Source of the DNA: Asterias rubens
Lineage: Eukaryota; Echinodermata; Asteroidea; Forcipulatida; Asteriidae
Length of the DNA stretch: 64,000 nucleotides
Direction of reading: 5' to 3'
NCBI RefSeq assembly: GCF_902459465.1
Contig: NC_047068.1
Coordinates: 5,828,001 to 5,892,000, forward strand
The translations under genes and the position numbers were made by a program. Below the pieces are notes generated by a model that was given only the letters and a program-made list of their open reading frames with translations, did not search any database and had not been told where the DNA came from. Positions within the stretch are counted from its first letter, which is position 1. Every line of letters begins with the position of its first letter. Of this stretch, positions 1 to 18,663 are shown piece after piece.

Positions 1-3000
1 AATCGCTCATATTCTATTATTAATAATAATGGTACGTTTATTTTTTTTTTATAGTATCATTCATTATACACATTGAGGCATCTGTGTGTATAGACCTTAA
101 TAATGAATTGAGTAACTTAGCTTGCCAAAGTGACATTGTTTCATCTTTTATTAAAACGAACTCAGTGTGAAGATGTCTTTAAAGCCAACGCCCAAACTTC
201 AGAGCCTTTATTATTATTAGTCATCAATATAGCTACCAGTCGCGACCACACGCGGAGCATGAATAAATAACATTTGGTTTGCGGTAACACCACGTGTAGG
301 ATGTCTCAGGGTAGATGGCATTAGCTTTCGAAAGGGAACTTCTTCAGAGCAGGGAGGTAGAACTATGTTCAGAGGCATAAACAAGTAGGCCTATACAAAC
401 AAATGCATATCCATTTACAAAGTTACTATTTTTATATATCTATTTGGTCGCTATGAACCAATGGTAGGAGTGGGTATAAGAACATCATATCATATACTTA
501 CTGGGTATGATTTATGATGTTCTTTTTAGAAAAAAAAACCCTAATCTACCAAGCAAATATTATATACATGTACATGTACATGCAGTGATGTATACATGTA
601 CAAATCCGCAAACCAATATTTGATTGCCCCACCATGCATCAATGCCCCAAATCCCATAATAAATAATAAAGTATTGTGATGCAAGGAACAATCTACATAA
701 GCAACTGGTGGCCTGGCAAGCCTTTTTACGCAGTATACAGGAAGAACGTGGACCATGTGTAATATTATTTTCAAAACAAATTGATGACATTAATTTTACC
801 AACTCCTTTACCGGGTAACGCCCTTTTCTTTGGGCGTAACCTTGACAGCAGGGTCTTCGGTGCAATGATTGGGAGCATCAATGGTGCACCCCTCCAATTC
901 CCTTCTTCAAATAGTAATTGCTATCCCAAATCTGTGCTGACATTTCAGTTTTATCGCAAAGATATTCGGTACCAACTTGTCATTAGCTTTCACTCATCAA
1001 ATCCATCTGATGGGATGACCTTCGGTGTTATTAATGAAGACAATCCCTTAGGTCAACATTTATAATCACCATTACAGCAGTGTGGACCCTAAGTGCCACT
1101 AATTAAAAGGGTATTTGTACTTACTGTTCACTGAATGATAATTAGAATCGTGGTCAAATATTTGTGTTGTTGATTTATGCAGGGCTTCTGTACGGAGATA
1201 CCATTTTTGCCGACATGTTTTCCATTGCGTGTGCGTGTGCATGGCATGCAAGTCAATGCATGGGCAACTGTGTGGCGTGCCCATGTCTATTATTATAATT
1301 ATAAATAAAGACACCTAGATAATATTTCCATTCAAACCTCAAATCCGAAGCTACAGTTAGTTTAGTAATTATTGAGGTAAACAATGAAATAGTTAGTATT
1401 TTGGATACAGAATAACTCAACAGTAGAGTAAACCGAAATAGAGACTGATGGCTCACTTGGCTATAGCTTCAACAACACGCATTCGAGTCGCGTTGTTCAA
1501 AGATTGCCAACCATTCGTTCGGTTTCATTCATTTTAAAATATGTAATAAACATTTTGATACATAAATCATTATTCTATTGCAGTTTTCCTCGCTAACAAC
1601 TGGTGATACGCGTTAAAATATCCAATCAATTGTATAGCCTCCAATACTCATTGCGTAGGTTGTAAAATTATATTGGAGTCATCATGTTTGTAATTATTGA
1701 CCGCAATTTGGGAAAAGCAACACATGGACAAGAGAAGAGCCCTTATCCTTCGTAATAAATACAGCAATGGTAGCATCAACCATCCGTTCCAGCGTTACGT
1801 TACTTAGCAACGCATTCTTCCTCCTCGCATCCATCGATCGAGAAATAGATTGACCTATAAAACGTCTGCTTGTGAAAGCGCCCTCTCTTGACGTTTCATA
1901 TAATAATGTTTTTTGTTCAGCCTGATGGCAGCATTATAGTTTTGCTTATTGATTATAGTTAGGTCAGACTATAAACCCGGTGTCCATTTTTTCTTCACAT
2001 TATAATGGCCTCTGTCGTGGTGCTTTCCAATGTTTTTTCCCTCTCTAATCCCTCTTCTAAATCAATTTAAAAAAAGGAAATCCTTAACAAACAAAAACCA
2101 GGACAATTTTTGAGGATGGCAATTCTGTGCAGAAAGACAGTGCAACACGGTAACCCAAGAATACGAAAAATGCATATCGTACAATCTCGCAAACTAAAAT
2201 TGTAACCTATCCTTGGTAAGCCTTTGGATTGCAAAACTTTGATTTTGGGGTGTGGGATTTTAAGATCCACGTCATACTCGAGTATGACATATATTGTTAT
2301 GTTTATTTCGATCATAACAAAGATAGAAAAACAAAAAGATAAAGAAATACAAATTAATGCACTTACAGGAATTAAAGCATCGTTTTGCGAATGCCAGCCT
2401 GTATGAATTCACAGAAAGATAACACTGCATCGTTTTGCGAATGTCAGCCTGTATGAATTCACAGAAAGATAACACTTCCTCTGAAGGCATATGGAGTCAA
2501 TGACAGTCACATTAGTCAGGTGGCTTAAGTGTCAAACTTTAAGGTTACCGTTACTAGGTGGAAAAAGCTATTTTTTTTAGCAAGAGGCTCCCTTGGAGCA
2601 TACTAGTTTTAATTAACCTCCGAAGTGGTTTTTAAAAAAATGGCCACCAAATATGCAGAATATCCCTTTTCTGAAGTCCTGGGAGTGGCACCAAAGAATA
2701 ACAAAAAGACAATAGACTCACTCTGTGGCTTCGATGGGTATTGCATTACATATGAAGTTTGGACCTCATAACATAATGCATGGTTTTGAAGCGCTATGTG
2801 GACTTACACACATCCACACAATGTTTTCACTAGTGTTGAAGAAACGTTCACAGAGTAACTGAACACAGAGCTGTGTGAGTTTCTGAGCCTGTACAATACA
2901 GATTTATCTTTTGAAGAAAAAGTAGGAAATCTGATTGAGTACCTCATCATTTTAATAAAGACTTAACTGGGTTATTTTAGGGAAAACACATCACATAAGA

Positions 3001-4018
3001 TTTTAAAGGGAAGAATATTACAGTTCATACATATGCCTGTTATAAACAGAGACATTGTCTAACCATAGTCTAAACTAAGACAGATTTGCGGTAACACCAA
3101 ATGATATCTCATTGTTTGGTGTTGATTCTGAAAAGAACCAGTGGTTAGAGACAATGTCAACCCACTGTCACGCCTTGAAGATTAACCTTACACTCCTACA
3201 AACATTGGATTAACAACTCTTTGTATAGCGTAGAAATATGAGATTGTTTATTCAATTTGAAAACTTATAGTAACTATAACAGAGTACATTTGAACACCTT
3301 GGCTTTAACTAGGGTCTAAATAACAACATATCAATACAATTTTTTACATAAAATTTGACAAGATAGAAACGAATTTATAAAGAAATTATTTTACAAAAGA
3401 TTGCACACATTCATTTCAAATTGTTAGTAGTTCATCATTGACAAAATGAATTTTGCAAAAATAAGTTTTGTCTGCTAAGTTGTTATCTATCAATGGAAGT
3501 GAAGATAAAAAAAACAATGTTTCCAGAAGGAAACAAAAACATGAAGAAACAAAAAACGTTGACGATGTTTCAACTTTATTTTAAGATTCTGAAATTAAGT
3601 TCTTGTACAATGAATGTTTGTGTGGGGTGTGGGGTTTGTGATTTGGGGTAGCAAAACATGATTTCCTTTTCAAATTTATTAAAAATATATCAAGTCAACA
3701 TTCATTTCATGAAACACTGCTGGTATTTTGCTAAGCTGGATTTTGTTACGCTCAACATGTTTGTGGGCTCACCAGCTCGGTGTAGCTCTTGTGTATAAAG
3801 ACCAGGATCCAACAAAACCCGTACGTTGCACATTTTTGCCTATTACCAGTACAGAGCAGCCCACAGCACAGCTTTTCTAATTCATTCACTGCTACCCATA
3901 AGAAAAGCGAAATAAACGCTAACTTGCCAGCCGTTTTTGTCAGAAAATGAGTTACACAATACATAGTGAATGTAAACACTCACAGTGAATACTTTTTTAG
4001 TATAAAATACACTTTTGC
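1..4018. other. No recognisable gene
   Basis: This AT-rich stretch has no recognisable gene. An open frame of 94 codons at 781-1065 (plus) resembles no family I know and shows no repeat or splice context, so I do not call it. A short frame at 2641-2769 opens with Met-Ala-Thr-Lys but is only about 40 codons. A 50-bp direct duplication at 2377-2476 is listed separately. Confidence 0.5.
2377..2476. repeat. 50-bp direct tandem duplication
   Basis: Two adjacent copies of a 50-bp unit start with GCATCGTTTTGCGAATG and differ at one visible position (C versus T in the fourth codon-sized block). The near-identity suggests a recent duplication. No coding role is seen. Confidence 0.85.
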
Positions 4019-4404
4019 TTAAAGAAACTGGACACTGTTGTCAAAGACCAGTCTTCTCACTTGGTGTATCTCAGCATTTGCAAAAAATAAGGCATCTGAG
4101 AAAAATTTGAGCTCAATTGGTCATCGAAGTTGCAAGATAACTATGAAAGAAAAAACACCCTTGTCACACCAAGTTGTGTGCTTTCAGATGCTCGATTTTG
4201 AGACCTCAAATTCTAATTCTGAGGTCTCGAAATCCAATTCGTGGAAAAATGTTTCTTTCTCGAAAACTATGTTACTTCAGAGGGAGCTGTTTCTCACAAT
4301 TGATGCTTTATACTATCAACCTCTCTCCATTACTCGTTACCAAGTGAGGTTTTATGCTAATAATTATTTTGAGTAACTACCAATAGTGTCCACTGCCTTT
4401 AAAG
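4019..4404. mobile_element. MITE, AGTGTCCACTGCC family, copy 1
   Basis: A short inverted-repeat element ends in a TGTCCACTGCCTTTAA block at 4387-4402, with the inverse terminus (GGACACTGTTG) at 4029. The inside carries the family blocks 'CAAAGACCAGTCTTCTCAC' and a short internal palindrome around AGACCTCAAATTC/GAGGTCTCGAAA. The reading frame through 4038-4376 is a by-product of the repeat. Six other full or partial copies lie in this window. Confidence 0.8.
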
Positions 4405-4802
4405 CTCATTTACAGCTACAGTAGGCAAACAAATTGGTTTACTGGTAAACAGCTTGATTAAGCTGCTTAGCACTGAAAAATATTGCTTAGCTAGAAAGGT
4501 TAATGACCAAAATGAAAGTATCTAATTTACATTGTTATTTTACTTGGCTAAGCAATGTTTCATGCGTCAAAATTGTATGAAATTTAGGCAAGACAATAAC
4601 CATTAATGGTGGAGTTGAACATGAACCTTATGCAGCGACGTCATCCCTACCATCTTAGATGTAAAAAAAATGACAACAAAACACATCTTGTAGACAGCGC
4701 AGAGCATGATCCAATGAGCCAGCTTCTTTTTACCTCTAGCCGAGGGTGCCCTACTCATATGACATCATGTGCTTAAGGTATATATAGTAAATGATTTATA
4801 AC

Positions 4803-5299
4803 TTAAACGACTATGGACACTACTGGTAACTGTCAAAGACCAGTCTTCTCACTTGGTGTGTCTCAAACATATGCATAAAATAACAAACCTGTGAAAATTT
4901 GAGCTTAATTGGTTGTTGGAGTTGCGAGCCAATAGTGAAAGAAAAAACACCCTTGTCACACAGAGTTGTCTGCTTTCAGATGCTTGATTTCAAGACCTCA
5001 AAAACTAATTCTGAGGTCTCGAAATCAAATTCTTGGAAAATAACTTCTTTCTTGAAAACTACGTTACTTTAGAGGGAGCCGTTTCTCACAATGTTTTATA
5101 CTACCAACAGCTCCCCATTACTCATTACCAAGTAACATTTTAAAATGTTTTTACAACGTATATTCTTGTTGTGTATCTTTTAAACTCAATTCAGCCCTCG
5201 GCTGCGATGTTTAAATTTTTAATAAACCAATAATAGTATTAATAAAAAAATGCTAACAATTATTGTGAGTTATTACCAATAGTGTCCACTGCCTTTAAC
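4803..5299. mobile_element. MITE, AGTGTCCACTGCC family, copy 2 (with insertion)
   Basis: This has the same family blocks as the copy at 4019. It starts near TATGGACACTACTGG and ends TGTCCACTGCCTTTAA at 5299. An unrelated AT-rich insertion of roughly 120 bp sits at about 5140-5265, before the right terminal block, so this copy is interrupted. Confidence 0.75.
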
Positions 5300-5796
5300 C
5301 AGCACCTTCTAAGTAAAGCTACGTACTGCTTGTGAAGCATTTCTAGCCGTTACATTCCCACACTCTTTATGTACATATTGTTACATTGTCTTTACAAGTC
5401 ACCTTCACCATTATCTCTCGTTAAAAAAAACTCCAGTTAAGACATTTTCTCCCTCAACAGTACTGTGTTCAACATCACTGCTGCTTTACTTTGCCAATAA
5501 AAAACCTTTTCTTGGAATAATTGCATTGTCTTTATGAGTAATTACCAATGTCCAGTGCCTTCAATCAAGTCTGTTGACCCAAGATTTTCAAAAGCCAATA
5601 CCAGGAATGGGGTATGACAATCGTAAACCAATAACATGTTGAGTTTGTGAGGCAGTGGCTATTGGTATCCTACAGGTGCAATGACTAAACGGACAAAGTC
5701 TGCACAAACAATGAAACTCTTAGAGTTTACAATGGTAATAAATAATTCTATACATAGTAAATTCTCTTCTTACATGAGTTGTTGAACACTGTCTTC

Positions 5797-11783
<5,987 letters not shown>

Positions 11784-12178
11784 GTTGTTGTAGTAGTGCG
11801 TGTCAATCACGTAAAGCAACGCGAGAAATGCCTTTGGTCCGAGAATTCAATTCACCATTTGGAACAAAGTAGTCCGCATCGAAAAAACAAATTCATTTAG
11901 ATTGCGCATGAAATAACTTTATTATTGAAAACAAGATTTTTGAATTTTTCTCATCAGATATTTGACCGGGGACTAGAGGATTTCTTTTAATTTAAATTTT
12001 ATCTAAGAGTAATATTTCAAAATATCACTCCGCCATTTCCCTTTTTCCCCTTTTCAATAAAATTAGCAGTTGTTCGGTCCATGGTCCAACAAGCTAGCAT
12101 AGGTTGTGCACAACATTTACAGTGCCATTCTGCAAATATTAGATTTATTTTTCTCAATTGAAAACAACGGTATTGAAG
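11784..12178. promoter_or_regulatory. Shared upstream region between TVP23 and PLD6
   Basis: The start codons of TVP23 (minus) and PLD6 (plus) face away from each other with 395 bp between them. This interval must contain both 5' untranslated regions and most likely a bidirectional promoter. I saw no clear TATA box placed for either gene, and the transcription start sites cannot be fixed from sequence alone. Confidence 0.6.
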
Positions 12179-13488
12179 ATGAGTTTGCGACCATGGATCA
12201 CAGCAATTCTCACAGTCGGAGTTATGTCTGAAGTGGTTTATTTCTTGTACAGAAAGAAGGTGCACCAGAAACGTTGGCGCCATGTTTTTGCGTCGTCTGC
12301 TTCAGAAGCAGAGACATCAGTCACTACAGCGGAAGTTACAGTTCAGAGCCGGAGCTTTCACAAAGTTTTGTTTTTCCCGGATCCACAACGAATCTGTGCG
12401 GATCATTTCTTGTCTGAAAGGGGCTGCCATCGGCCAAAGTGTCCCTTCTCCCATAAAGAAACCAACTTTAGTCGGATGATTTCGTATCTGTTGCTGGCAA
12501 AAGAAACACTTGATGTATGCATGTACACAATATCAAACAATGATCTGGCTGACATTGTTATCAAACTTCATGAAAGAGGTGTGTTGGTTAGAATAATCAC
12601 AGATGACGAAGCGGTGAATTTGTCTGGGAATTATATCGGAAAATTCAGAAGAAGTGGTGGGTATTAGTATTAGTATAATAATCAGGCCAAGAACTTTTTA
12701 AAACTGTTATGATTTTTTGTTTTCATGTTACATTACAATATGTTTGTTATTCATTCAATTATTAAGAATAAAAATCTAGTTGAAATCTTGGGAAACATTA
12801 AGATGTAAGGGGCACCAAGGGCAAGGCCAAGACTATGTATGGCAACAGTTCTGGTTCATAATCAGCACAAAACATTATTATTAACTGCTAGACCCAGTGA
12901 CTAAGGCGCTAGATTATTTTTTTGGAAATATAGTGACATTATTGATCATCCAGCTGATAATGTCAAAATTTCAAAAAAAAAAGGAATCTAGCACCCCAGT
13001 CACTGGGTCTATATTAACTGCATACTAATTCAAAGAGAACTGTTTTTCAATGTTCATGGAGCACCAAGTGTAAATAAAATACACTTTTGAAGCCAAGAAT
13101 AGGGCCAGGAAAACTTCCAGCCCATCACACTACTTGGAGGATTGATGGGGAAGGGTTGGAAAACAAATCGTCATGCCCATTGAAGTATGCAAGATTATTT
13201 TTTTCATAGTTTTACAAAAATGTATGCATTTTTAAACCATGTTTTTTTGTTGTTGCAGGTATTCAAGTACGACGAGATTATTCCAGCTATTTAATGCATC
13301 ACAAGTTTGTCATTGTTGACAAGACGACCCTCCTCAATGGTTCCTTCAATTGGACGTGCCTAGCAGTTAACAGTAACAACGAGAACGTTCTGATCACAAA
13401 CAATCCTGAGATCGTTCAACCTTACTGTGCAGAGTACGAGAAACTTTGGGAAATGTTTGACCCCGCAAAGAGACAGTTGAAAGAATAA
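12179..13488 (+). CDS. PLD6: PLD6 / MitoPLD / Zucchini, mitochondrial phospholipase D family member
   Basis: A mitochondrial outer-membrane enzyme of the phospholipase D superfamily. Known family roles are endonucleolytic generation of piRNA 5' ends in germ cells and cardiolipin hydrolysis. Two exons, 12179-12656 and 13259-13488, join in phase 1 to give 235 aa. Residues 5-25 form the N-terminal membrane anchor. An atypical CCCH motif, C-x9-C-x4-C-x3-H, lies about residues 74-93 (reading CADHFLSERGCHRPKCPFSH). The single HKD motif is H173-x-K175-x4-D180 within MHHKFVIVDK, followed by GSFNWT. One HKD motif per chain is normal because the family works as a dimer. I chose the ATG at 12179 because the longer in-frame opening begins with TTG. 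The intron carries a 123-bp MITE. Confidence 0.96.
12889..13011. mobile_element. 123-bp MITE with 10-bp target duplication in the PLD6 intron
   Basis: The element begins TAGACCCAGTGACT and ends with the exact inverse AGTCACTGGGTCTA. A second inverted pair, CTAGATT / AATCTAG, lies just inside. It is flanked by TATTAACTGC on both sides (12879-12888 and 13012-13021), a 10-bp direct duplication. A 9-10-bp duplication would fit a Mutator-like origin, which is an inference. It is non-coding. Confidence 0.88.
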
Positions 13489-14700
13489 CAAGCGTCACAA
13501 GCTACCTAAAGAACTTTCACAAGATTGAAAAGTGCCCTTACCGAGTTCAAAAGAAATCTGTTACCGAGTGGCACATACACTGCACTGTCCATTGTTTGAC
13601 CTTAGCAATGGCAGCCCATGTTATGGGTCAATTTACCCAATGCATCCCGATGTCATCAACATTTTGGTTGCACCATTTTGGTATTCATTGTACATTCACG
13701 TTATTCAGTGTAGTCTGCATCTAAGGCAATGCTGCCTTACACAACAAAAGCCTGGTTCATACTTCCTGCGAACAGTGTCCCTATTCTACAGGGTTCCGGT
13801 TGCACGTTTAAACAGCTACCTGAGCGGAATGTTTTTAACGGAAATGGTATTTTAACTTGTTTATAATGCACTTGTTGACCATTTTAATGTAATTTTGATA
13901 TGTGTACACTTCTGAATTGTTCGTACTTATCGATTAAAAAATCTGGCCCCAACCTAAAGGTTTGCAAAAACTAAAAACACTTCTGCCGTTGAGAGCGCGC
14001 GTCAAAGGACAATGCCGCTGACGTCATTTGTGGGAGTTTGCTTTGTTATACCTCCACGCTGCAAAAAAGCGGCTTTACAAATTGGAGCTCCCAACTATGA
14101 CGTTTTGAGAGTGATTACGTAATTGGGCTTTTCGCAAATCTCTCAGAAAAGCGCTGGATAAGGGTATTCAAAATGATTGTTTTTTTACACAATCAAAATC
14201 TATTTATAATCATATGACTCGATTTCATTATTCATTGAAAACATTTTAAATGGAATTCAGCAAAGTTCACGACTTGACATTTTCGTTCAACCAGGTCTTT
14301 AATGATGTTTACCGCTAACCTAACTCTAGAGCAGGGTTGGCTATTCCCATTTGCTGGGGCAATCAAGGGTAAATAAGGGAATAGTGTGAAAAGGGCTTCA
14401 GACACTACTCGGGGGTGCGTTTTCGTCAACAAAACCAATAACTGTGTCGGTTGAACTTGCCATTGGTTTATCACTGGTAATTGACCAAAAATGTAATTTG
14501 TTCAACCGCGAAAATGCACCCCAGGCACGGCGTAGAGTAAACACAAGGGGCAGCAAGGCGGGCTGGACGTAGTGTGGGTGAAGAATTGGGAGGTGATGAA
14601 TTCAGAAATATTGTTAGATCTTTGTAAGACTTTGGGGTTAATTTACATGTTTGATGTGGGTGGTGGGATGGGGATGGACAAAACATGCCACTGGATTAAT
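13489..14700. other. PLD6 3' flank, no further gene
   Basis: This is presumably the 3' untranslated region and downstream flank of PLD6. A frame of 107 codons at 13532-13855 has no recognisable domain and overlaps the expected untranslated region. No AATAAA signal close to the stop was convincing. Confidence 0.4.
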
Positions 14701-15075
14701 TGGTTATTCATAAATACCTAAGACAGTTTATCCATTCTGATTGGTCGAGAGGGCATCACGAGGTGTTGTTTGAACGGATGATATAACACCAGTTCTTTAT
14801 TCCTATTGGTCGAGAGCAACGGCTGAAACAGTTGTGCAACATCATGCGATTTTAAGGAGTTGTTTACCCAAGGGCCTAACCATTTCATAGCTGGAGGGGT
14901 GTTGTGTTAAAAGAAATCATTGAATAATTTTAATCTTTGCATTTATTTTACCTTTTGACCAAAAAGTGTTGATGTTTTTTGACCGAAAAGGTGTTTATGA
15001 GTGGGAATCTTGATAATTTACCTCGACTTCGTCTCAGTAAAATTATCATCAAGTCCAGGCCCCGGCGCGGGTTTA
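14700..15075. mobile_element. Dispersed repeat with TATTTATGA / TCATAAATA ends, copy 1
   Basis: The left end TTATTCATAAATACCTAAGACAG is matched in reverse by GTGTTTATGAGTGGGAA near 15000. The inside holds the block ATTGGTCGAGAG twice. The stretch 15010-15120 recurs in reverse at 23541-23640 (GTGTGGTGAAGAGGTTTTC block). Related copies lie at 23541-23905, 33425-33885 and 58333-58870. Confidence 0.65.
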
Positions 15076-15340
15076 AACCACTAGTTGAAAACCTCTTCAC
15101 CACACATTGATTCCCTAATTCTATGCTTTGCCAAGTTTTTCAGGCAACTCAATGCCATAGTGCGTGTGAAGTAACTCATTTGAAATCAACTCTAATAAAG
15201 TCAGCGAAATTGCTCAGAGAGTTAACTTTGCCAATTCTAAACATTATTGATGGAATAACTACCAAGACTGTAAAATATGTTCATTAGTGTATTTTATCCC
15301 TAGACTTCTTTATTGATATTTCCAGTTACATTCACTCTAA

Positions 15341-15702
15341 AGGAACACGATGCCTTGGATCGGCTGAGTTGCGTTTGTAAAAGTTTTTTATAAAATGCAT
15401 ATGATTAGAAAGATATTTTAAAAGTAGAATATAATGATCCACACAAGTTTTCCCTGAAATTGCGTGGTTTTCCTTACTTAGCAAACCAACATGGTCGGCC
15501 AGTTATGAGAGTAAACAATTTTACTCCAATAATGGCCGACCGTGTTAGCCTGAAGAGGTAACAGGAAAACCACGCAATTTCGAGTGATACTTGTGTGGAT
15601 CATTATATTATACTTTTAAAATATCTTTCTAATCATATGCATTTTATAACAAATGGTTGCAAATGTTACATGACCGCTTCAAGGCAATGTGTTCCTTTAA
15701 AA
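15341..15702. mobile_element. Palindromic MITE, AAGGAACACG family, copy 1
   Basis: It starts AAGGAACACGATGCCTTGG after TA and ends in the inverse AAGGCAATGTGTTCCTT before TA. Almost the whole element is an inverted repeat, including GATCCACACAAG / CTTGTGTGGATC and GGTCGGCCA / TGGCCGACC near the centre. TA on both sides suggests a Tc1/mariner-like mobiliser, an inference. Confidence 0.82.
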
Positions 15703-16104
15703 TAACAAAAGCAATCCTTTGTGGACTTTACCTTTGCTGCGTTTTTTTTATTACCATAATTTATGTTCATAATTAAAAACAAAACTGTATTTTTGTATTG
15801 ATTACAACTAAACCATTAATAATTTGTTGAAATTTAAAAATGGCTGTAATAAAAAAAGGATTGCCATACAAAATGTGAAAGTTCAATTACATCTCGTCAC
15901 CAATTGTGTTGTTTATAAAATAAACTATTCGGCTTGATAATAATAATGAGACAACTTATAATGTGCCATGTCTGTCACAGGTGACACTCCTGAAGCAGAA
16001 ACCCGTACTAAGCTAACATCTAACGTAGGAACTATTAAAACAGAAGGTAAAACAGCGGACTAGAAGAGATGATCGCATACAAAGTTTTGATTTCTTGATG
16101 TAAT

Positions 16105-16215
16105 TGATCAAAGGCACTGTAATTACTCAAAATAATTGTAAGCATAAAAACTTACTTGGTAACGAACAATGGAGAGAGCTGTTGATAGTAATAAACATTG
16201 TGAAAACAGCGTTTT
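16105..16215. mobile_element. MITE, AGTGTCCACTGCC family, truncated left half
   Basis: The segment reads GGCACTGTAATTACTCAAAATAATT... then ACTTGGTAACGA and ATTGTGAAAACAG, the left third of the family. The remainder is missing. The 62-codon frame here is repeat-derived. Confidence 0.65.
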
Positions 16216-16475
16216 TATGTGTAAGCTGGTACACGTGTACATGTAAGTTTAGTTTTCTGCAAGAACTCCATTTTTTTTTAAAATCAAGGTAATACTCTTC
16301 ACTTGAGACTTCCCAATATTCACTAAAAAAATTAACTTGATGCAGGAAATGAAGTTTATAAAAGAAAATCTTGGCACTAAAAGATGCTCCAAGTACACTA
16401 TAGTTCTTATGTTAAAGGTACATTACAGAATTGGTTTTGCAAACAAACCAGTTGCTAGCAGTTCTGCAACGTTCC

Positions 16476-16830
16476 TTTAAAGGAACGCTACAGAATTGTT
16501 AAACAAAAATCGTGAAGATCACAGATTTACATAAAACTTGCACGGTCTAATGATGATGGTACTTGAAAACATCCCTTAAAACAATTAATCTAACTTCGCA
16601 TTTGGAGTTAATCGCCCAGAAAGCGTTTTTATTCATTTTTATTTCGGCATCGATGCAATGCAGAAGTTTTTGTAAATTTTTCACTACTCTCTCGTGACCC
16701 AGATGACCGATCGATCTCAAACTTCTACAGGTTTGTCAGTTTATGTATGTGGTGGATTCCATAAAGTGCTTACACAGCAAGCAACTGAAGGTTTGCAAGT
16801 TGGAATGATAATAGACTTTAAAATAATTAC
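16476..16830. mobile_element. MITE, AAAGGAACGTTAC family, copy 1
   Basis: The left end AAAGGAACGCTACAGAATTG and the inner blocks CGTGAAGATCACAGATTTA and CATCGATGCAATGCA match the copy at 63098-63424. The right end is degraded or rearranged here. A small related palindrome (TACAGAATTGG ... CGTTCCTTTAAAGGAACG) precedes it at 16415-16478. Confidence 0.7.
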
Positions 16831-18530
16831 AGTGACACAATGAAGATAATTCTCTTTCGAGTGATGGTGGTTCTGAGACAGTACACATGTATACTCTCTC
16901 ACATAGAAATCTACAAGTCAGCCTGCTAAAATTTTTATTCTGAAAACAGTTTGATGAAGGGGACTTATCTGGATCCCATGGGTCTATTTAGTATTTCAGT
17001 GATGTCTTTCCTTGGGACTTGGACTTTATCCTGTGAGTAACTTCCATAAACACATTAATTTCTTCAGACATGTCTTTTACTTATGTGTACCTTGAAAAAT
17101 TACACGCACTTCATTGCATTTTATAATATTTTTCTCCTTTTTATTCATATGGAAGTAAGTAACCCCCGAATAAAAAAGAATTTACTTATAAAGCTTTTAC
17201 TTCCTTTTATGAATATGGATGGTAGTTAACACTTAAATTTCAAGTAAAAGAATTACCCCTATATTTCAACAATACAATTGTTTTAAGTACAAACTTCAAA
17301 ATCAGTAAGCTTTCAAATTAAAATTAAATAACGAACCTTTCAAATTAAAATTAAATAACGAACCTTTTAAATTTTAATTTGAAACCCTACAATAACACCT
17401 TCATTTTTATATATTTTTTAATATTTTTTATTGGGGGGGGGGGGGATATTGCTCAAGGAGAAAAGTAGAATTGTAAAGCAAAAATTGAATGTTTCACTCA
17501 GACTTCTTCTAAAGCACGAAAGGCCTAAAAATCACTCGCAGCACCCCCAGCAATTGCAGTAGTGCCCTGTGCTTTTGCTGTGGTGCCCTGTAAAAAGGTT
17601 CCTATACAAATTCATATTTTTCTCATGGAGGTGCATATTAATGTTGCACATGCTGTACACTCCCCAGGGAGCTGAGATGGTTTAAGGAATGAATTAAGGC
17701 ACAGTGACTCGGTGTAATAATGTTGGAAGTGCTTTGAGATGCCCTTCGGAAGTGAAAAGCGCTACATACAGTAAAAACAGGTTATTATTATTACAAGAGA
17801 GATATTGCTGTGCCCCTTCAGAGAGGAAGTTTAAAGCTTAGCATGATATGAATAGCCTGGCCAGCTTTTACAATCATAAATACAAATTAACATTTTCTAT
17901 ATTAACTGTTAAAGCTTGAATAGCTTAGGTTTTGGTTCTACATGTTCTTGAAATCTTATCTTTAAATTATTGTTTAATAATACGAGTACTGCAGAGGATA
18001 TTCCACAAATTAATACTAGAGTTGACAACTTTTCATTGCAGATAAAAATTAACCTTACTTTTGTAAAATATTAGTATCTCGTCAAAAAAACAAGTGACTC
18101 ACTGAAACAAAATCTGCAATGAACATGGTTTTGACATGGTCAACAACCAGCACACTCACAGCACCCTCTTTTAAGAACAATAACATATACTTGTATCATG
18201 ATTTTAAAGTTTCATGGGGGGACAAAACCACAAGCCAGTTTCACCCAGTTCCAAGATTCTTGCACTGTATGTACTGTCTCCTAGAACACCAAATCACACC
18301 GTTGTACCCATAGAGTTATATAAAAGAACTACATGTAGAGGGCGCACTGGCATGCTGCATGCAGAAACGCGACAGGACCACAAGGAGACAAAGGCAGTTT
18401 TATAAGATGAACATTGTACGAACGTTGAATATGAAGTAGGCCTACACATCGGTGTGTGTGTGTACAATTAATACACCCTACGCTATTTTTTTCTTCTTCA
18501 ACTTACCATATGGCCGCATGCTGGGCCAGC
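16831..18530. other. Non-coding stretch with simple repeats
   Basis: No gene is recognised. A 25-bp direct repeat of TTCAAATTAAAATTAAATAACGAACC at about 17337-17366 is followed by its own inverse. A poly-G run lies at 17435-17446. At 17700-17800 the block GAAGTGCTTTGAGATGCCC ... AAAAGCGCTACATA ... TTATTATTATT resembles the 3' tail shared by tRNA-derived SINEs and some LINEs. Confidence 0.45.
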
Positions 18531-18532
18531 GT

Positions 18533-18663
18533 TAGTCTTGGTGCAAGACGTTTCTCGTTTCCTTTTCACGCACACCGCGGCCAATTCACCGACAGCGCGC
18601 GCACCGACTCACCTGACTTATAGTCCACTCACCGCCCCGGAGAAACGTCTTGGTCCGTGTGCT
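18533..18663 (+). repeat. 131-bp exact inverted repeat, left arm
   Basis: This arm runs from TAGTCTTGGTGCAAGACG to GTCCGTGTGCT and appears identical, base for base, to the reverse complement of 19872-20002. It is GC-rich, unlike its surroundings. Each arm is also bounded by its own short inverted pair, AAGACGTTTCTC / GAGAAACGTCTT, so the arm itself looks like a very short element. Confidence 0.92.

Noticed and set aside
781-1065. 94-codon open frame at the window start
   Set aside because: No domain, no paralogue in the window, no splice context. Length is within chance for this base composition.
2641-2769. Short ATG-started frame of about 42 codons
   Set aside because: No recognised family, no neighbouring exons, and too short to support.
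4038-4376. 112-codon open frame
   Set aside because: It lies inside a MITE of the AGTGTCCACTGCC family and recurs as shifted frames in other copies.
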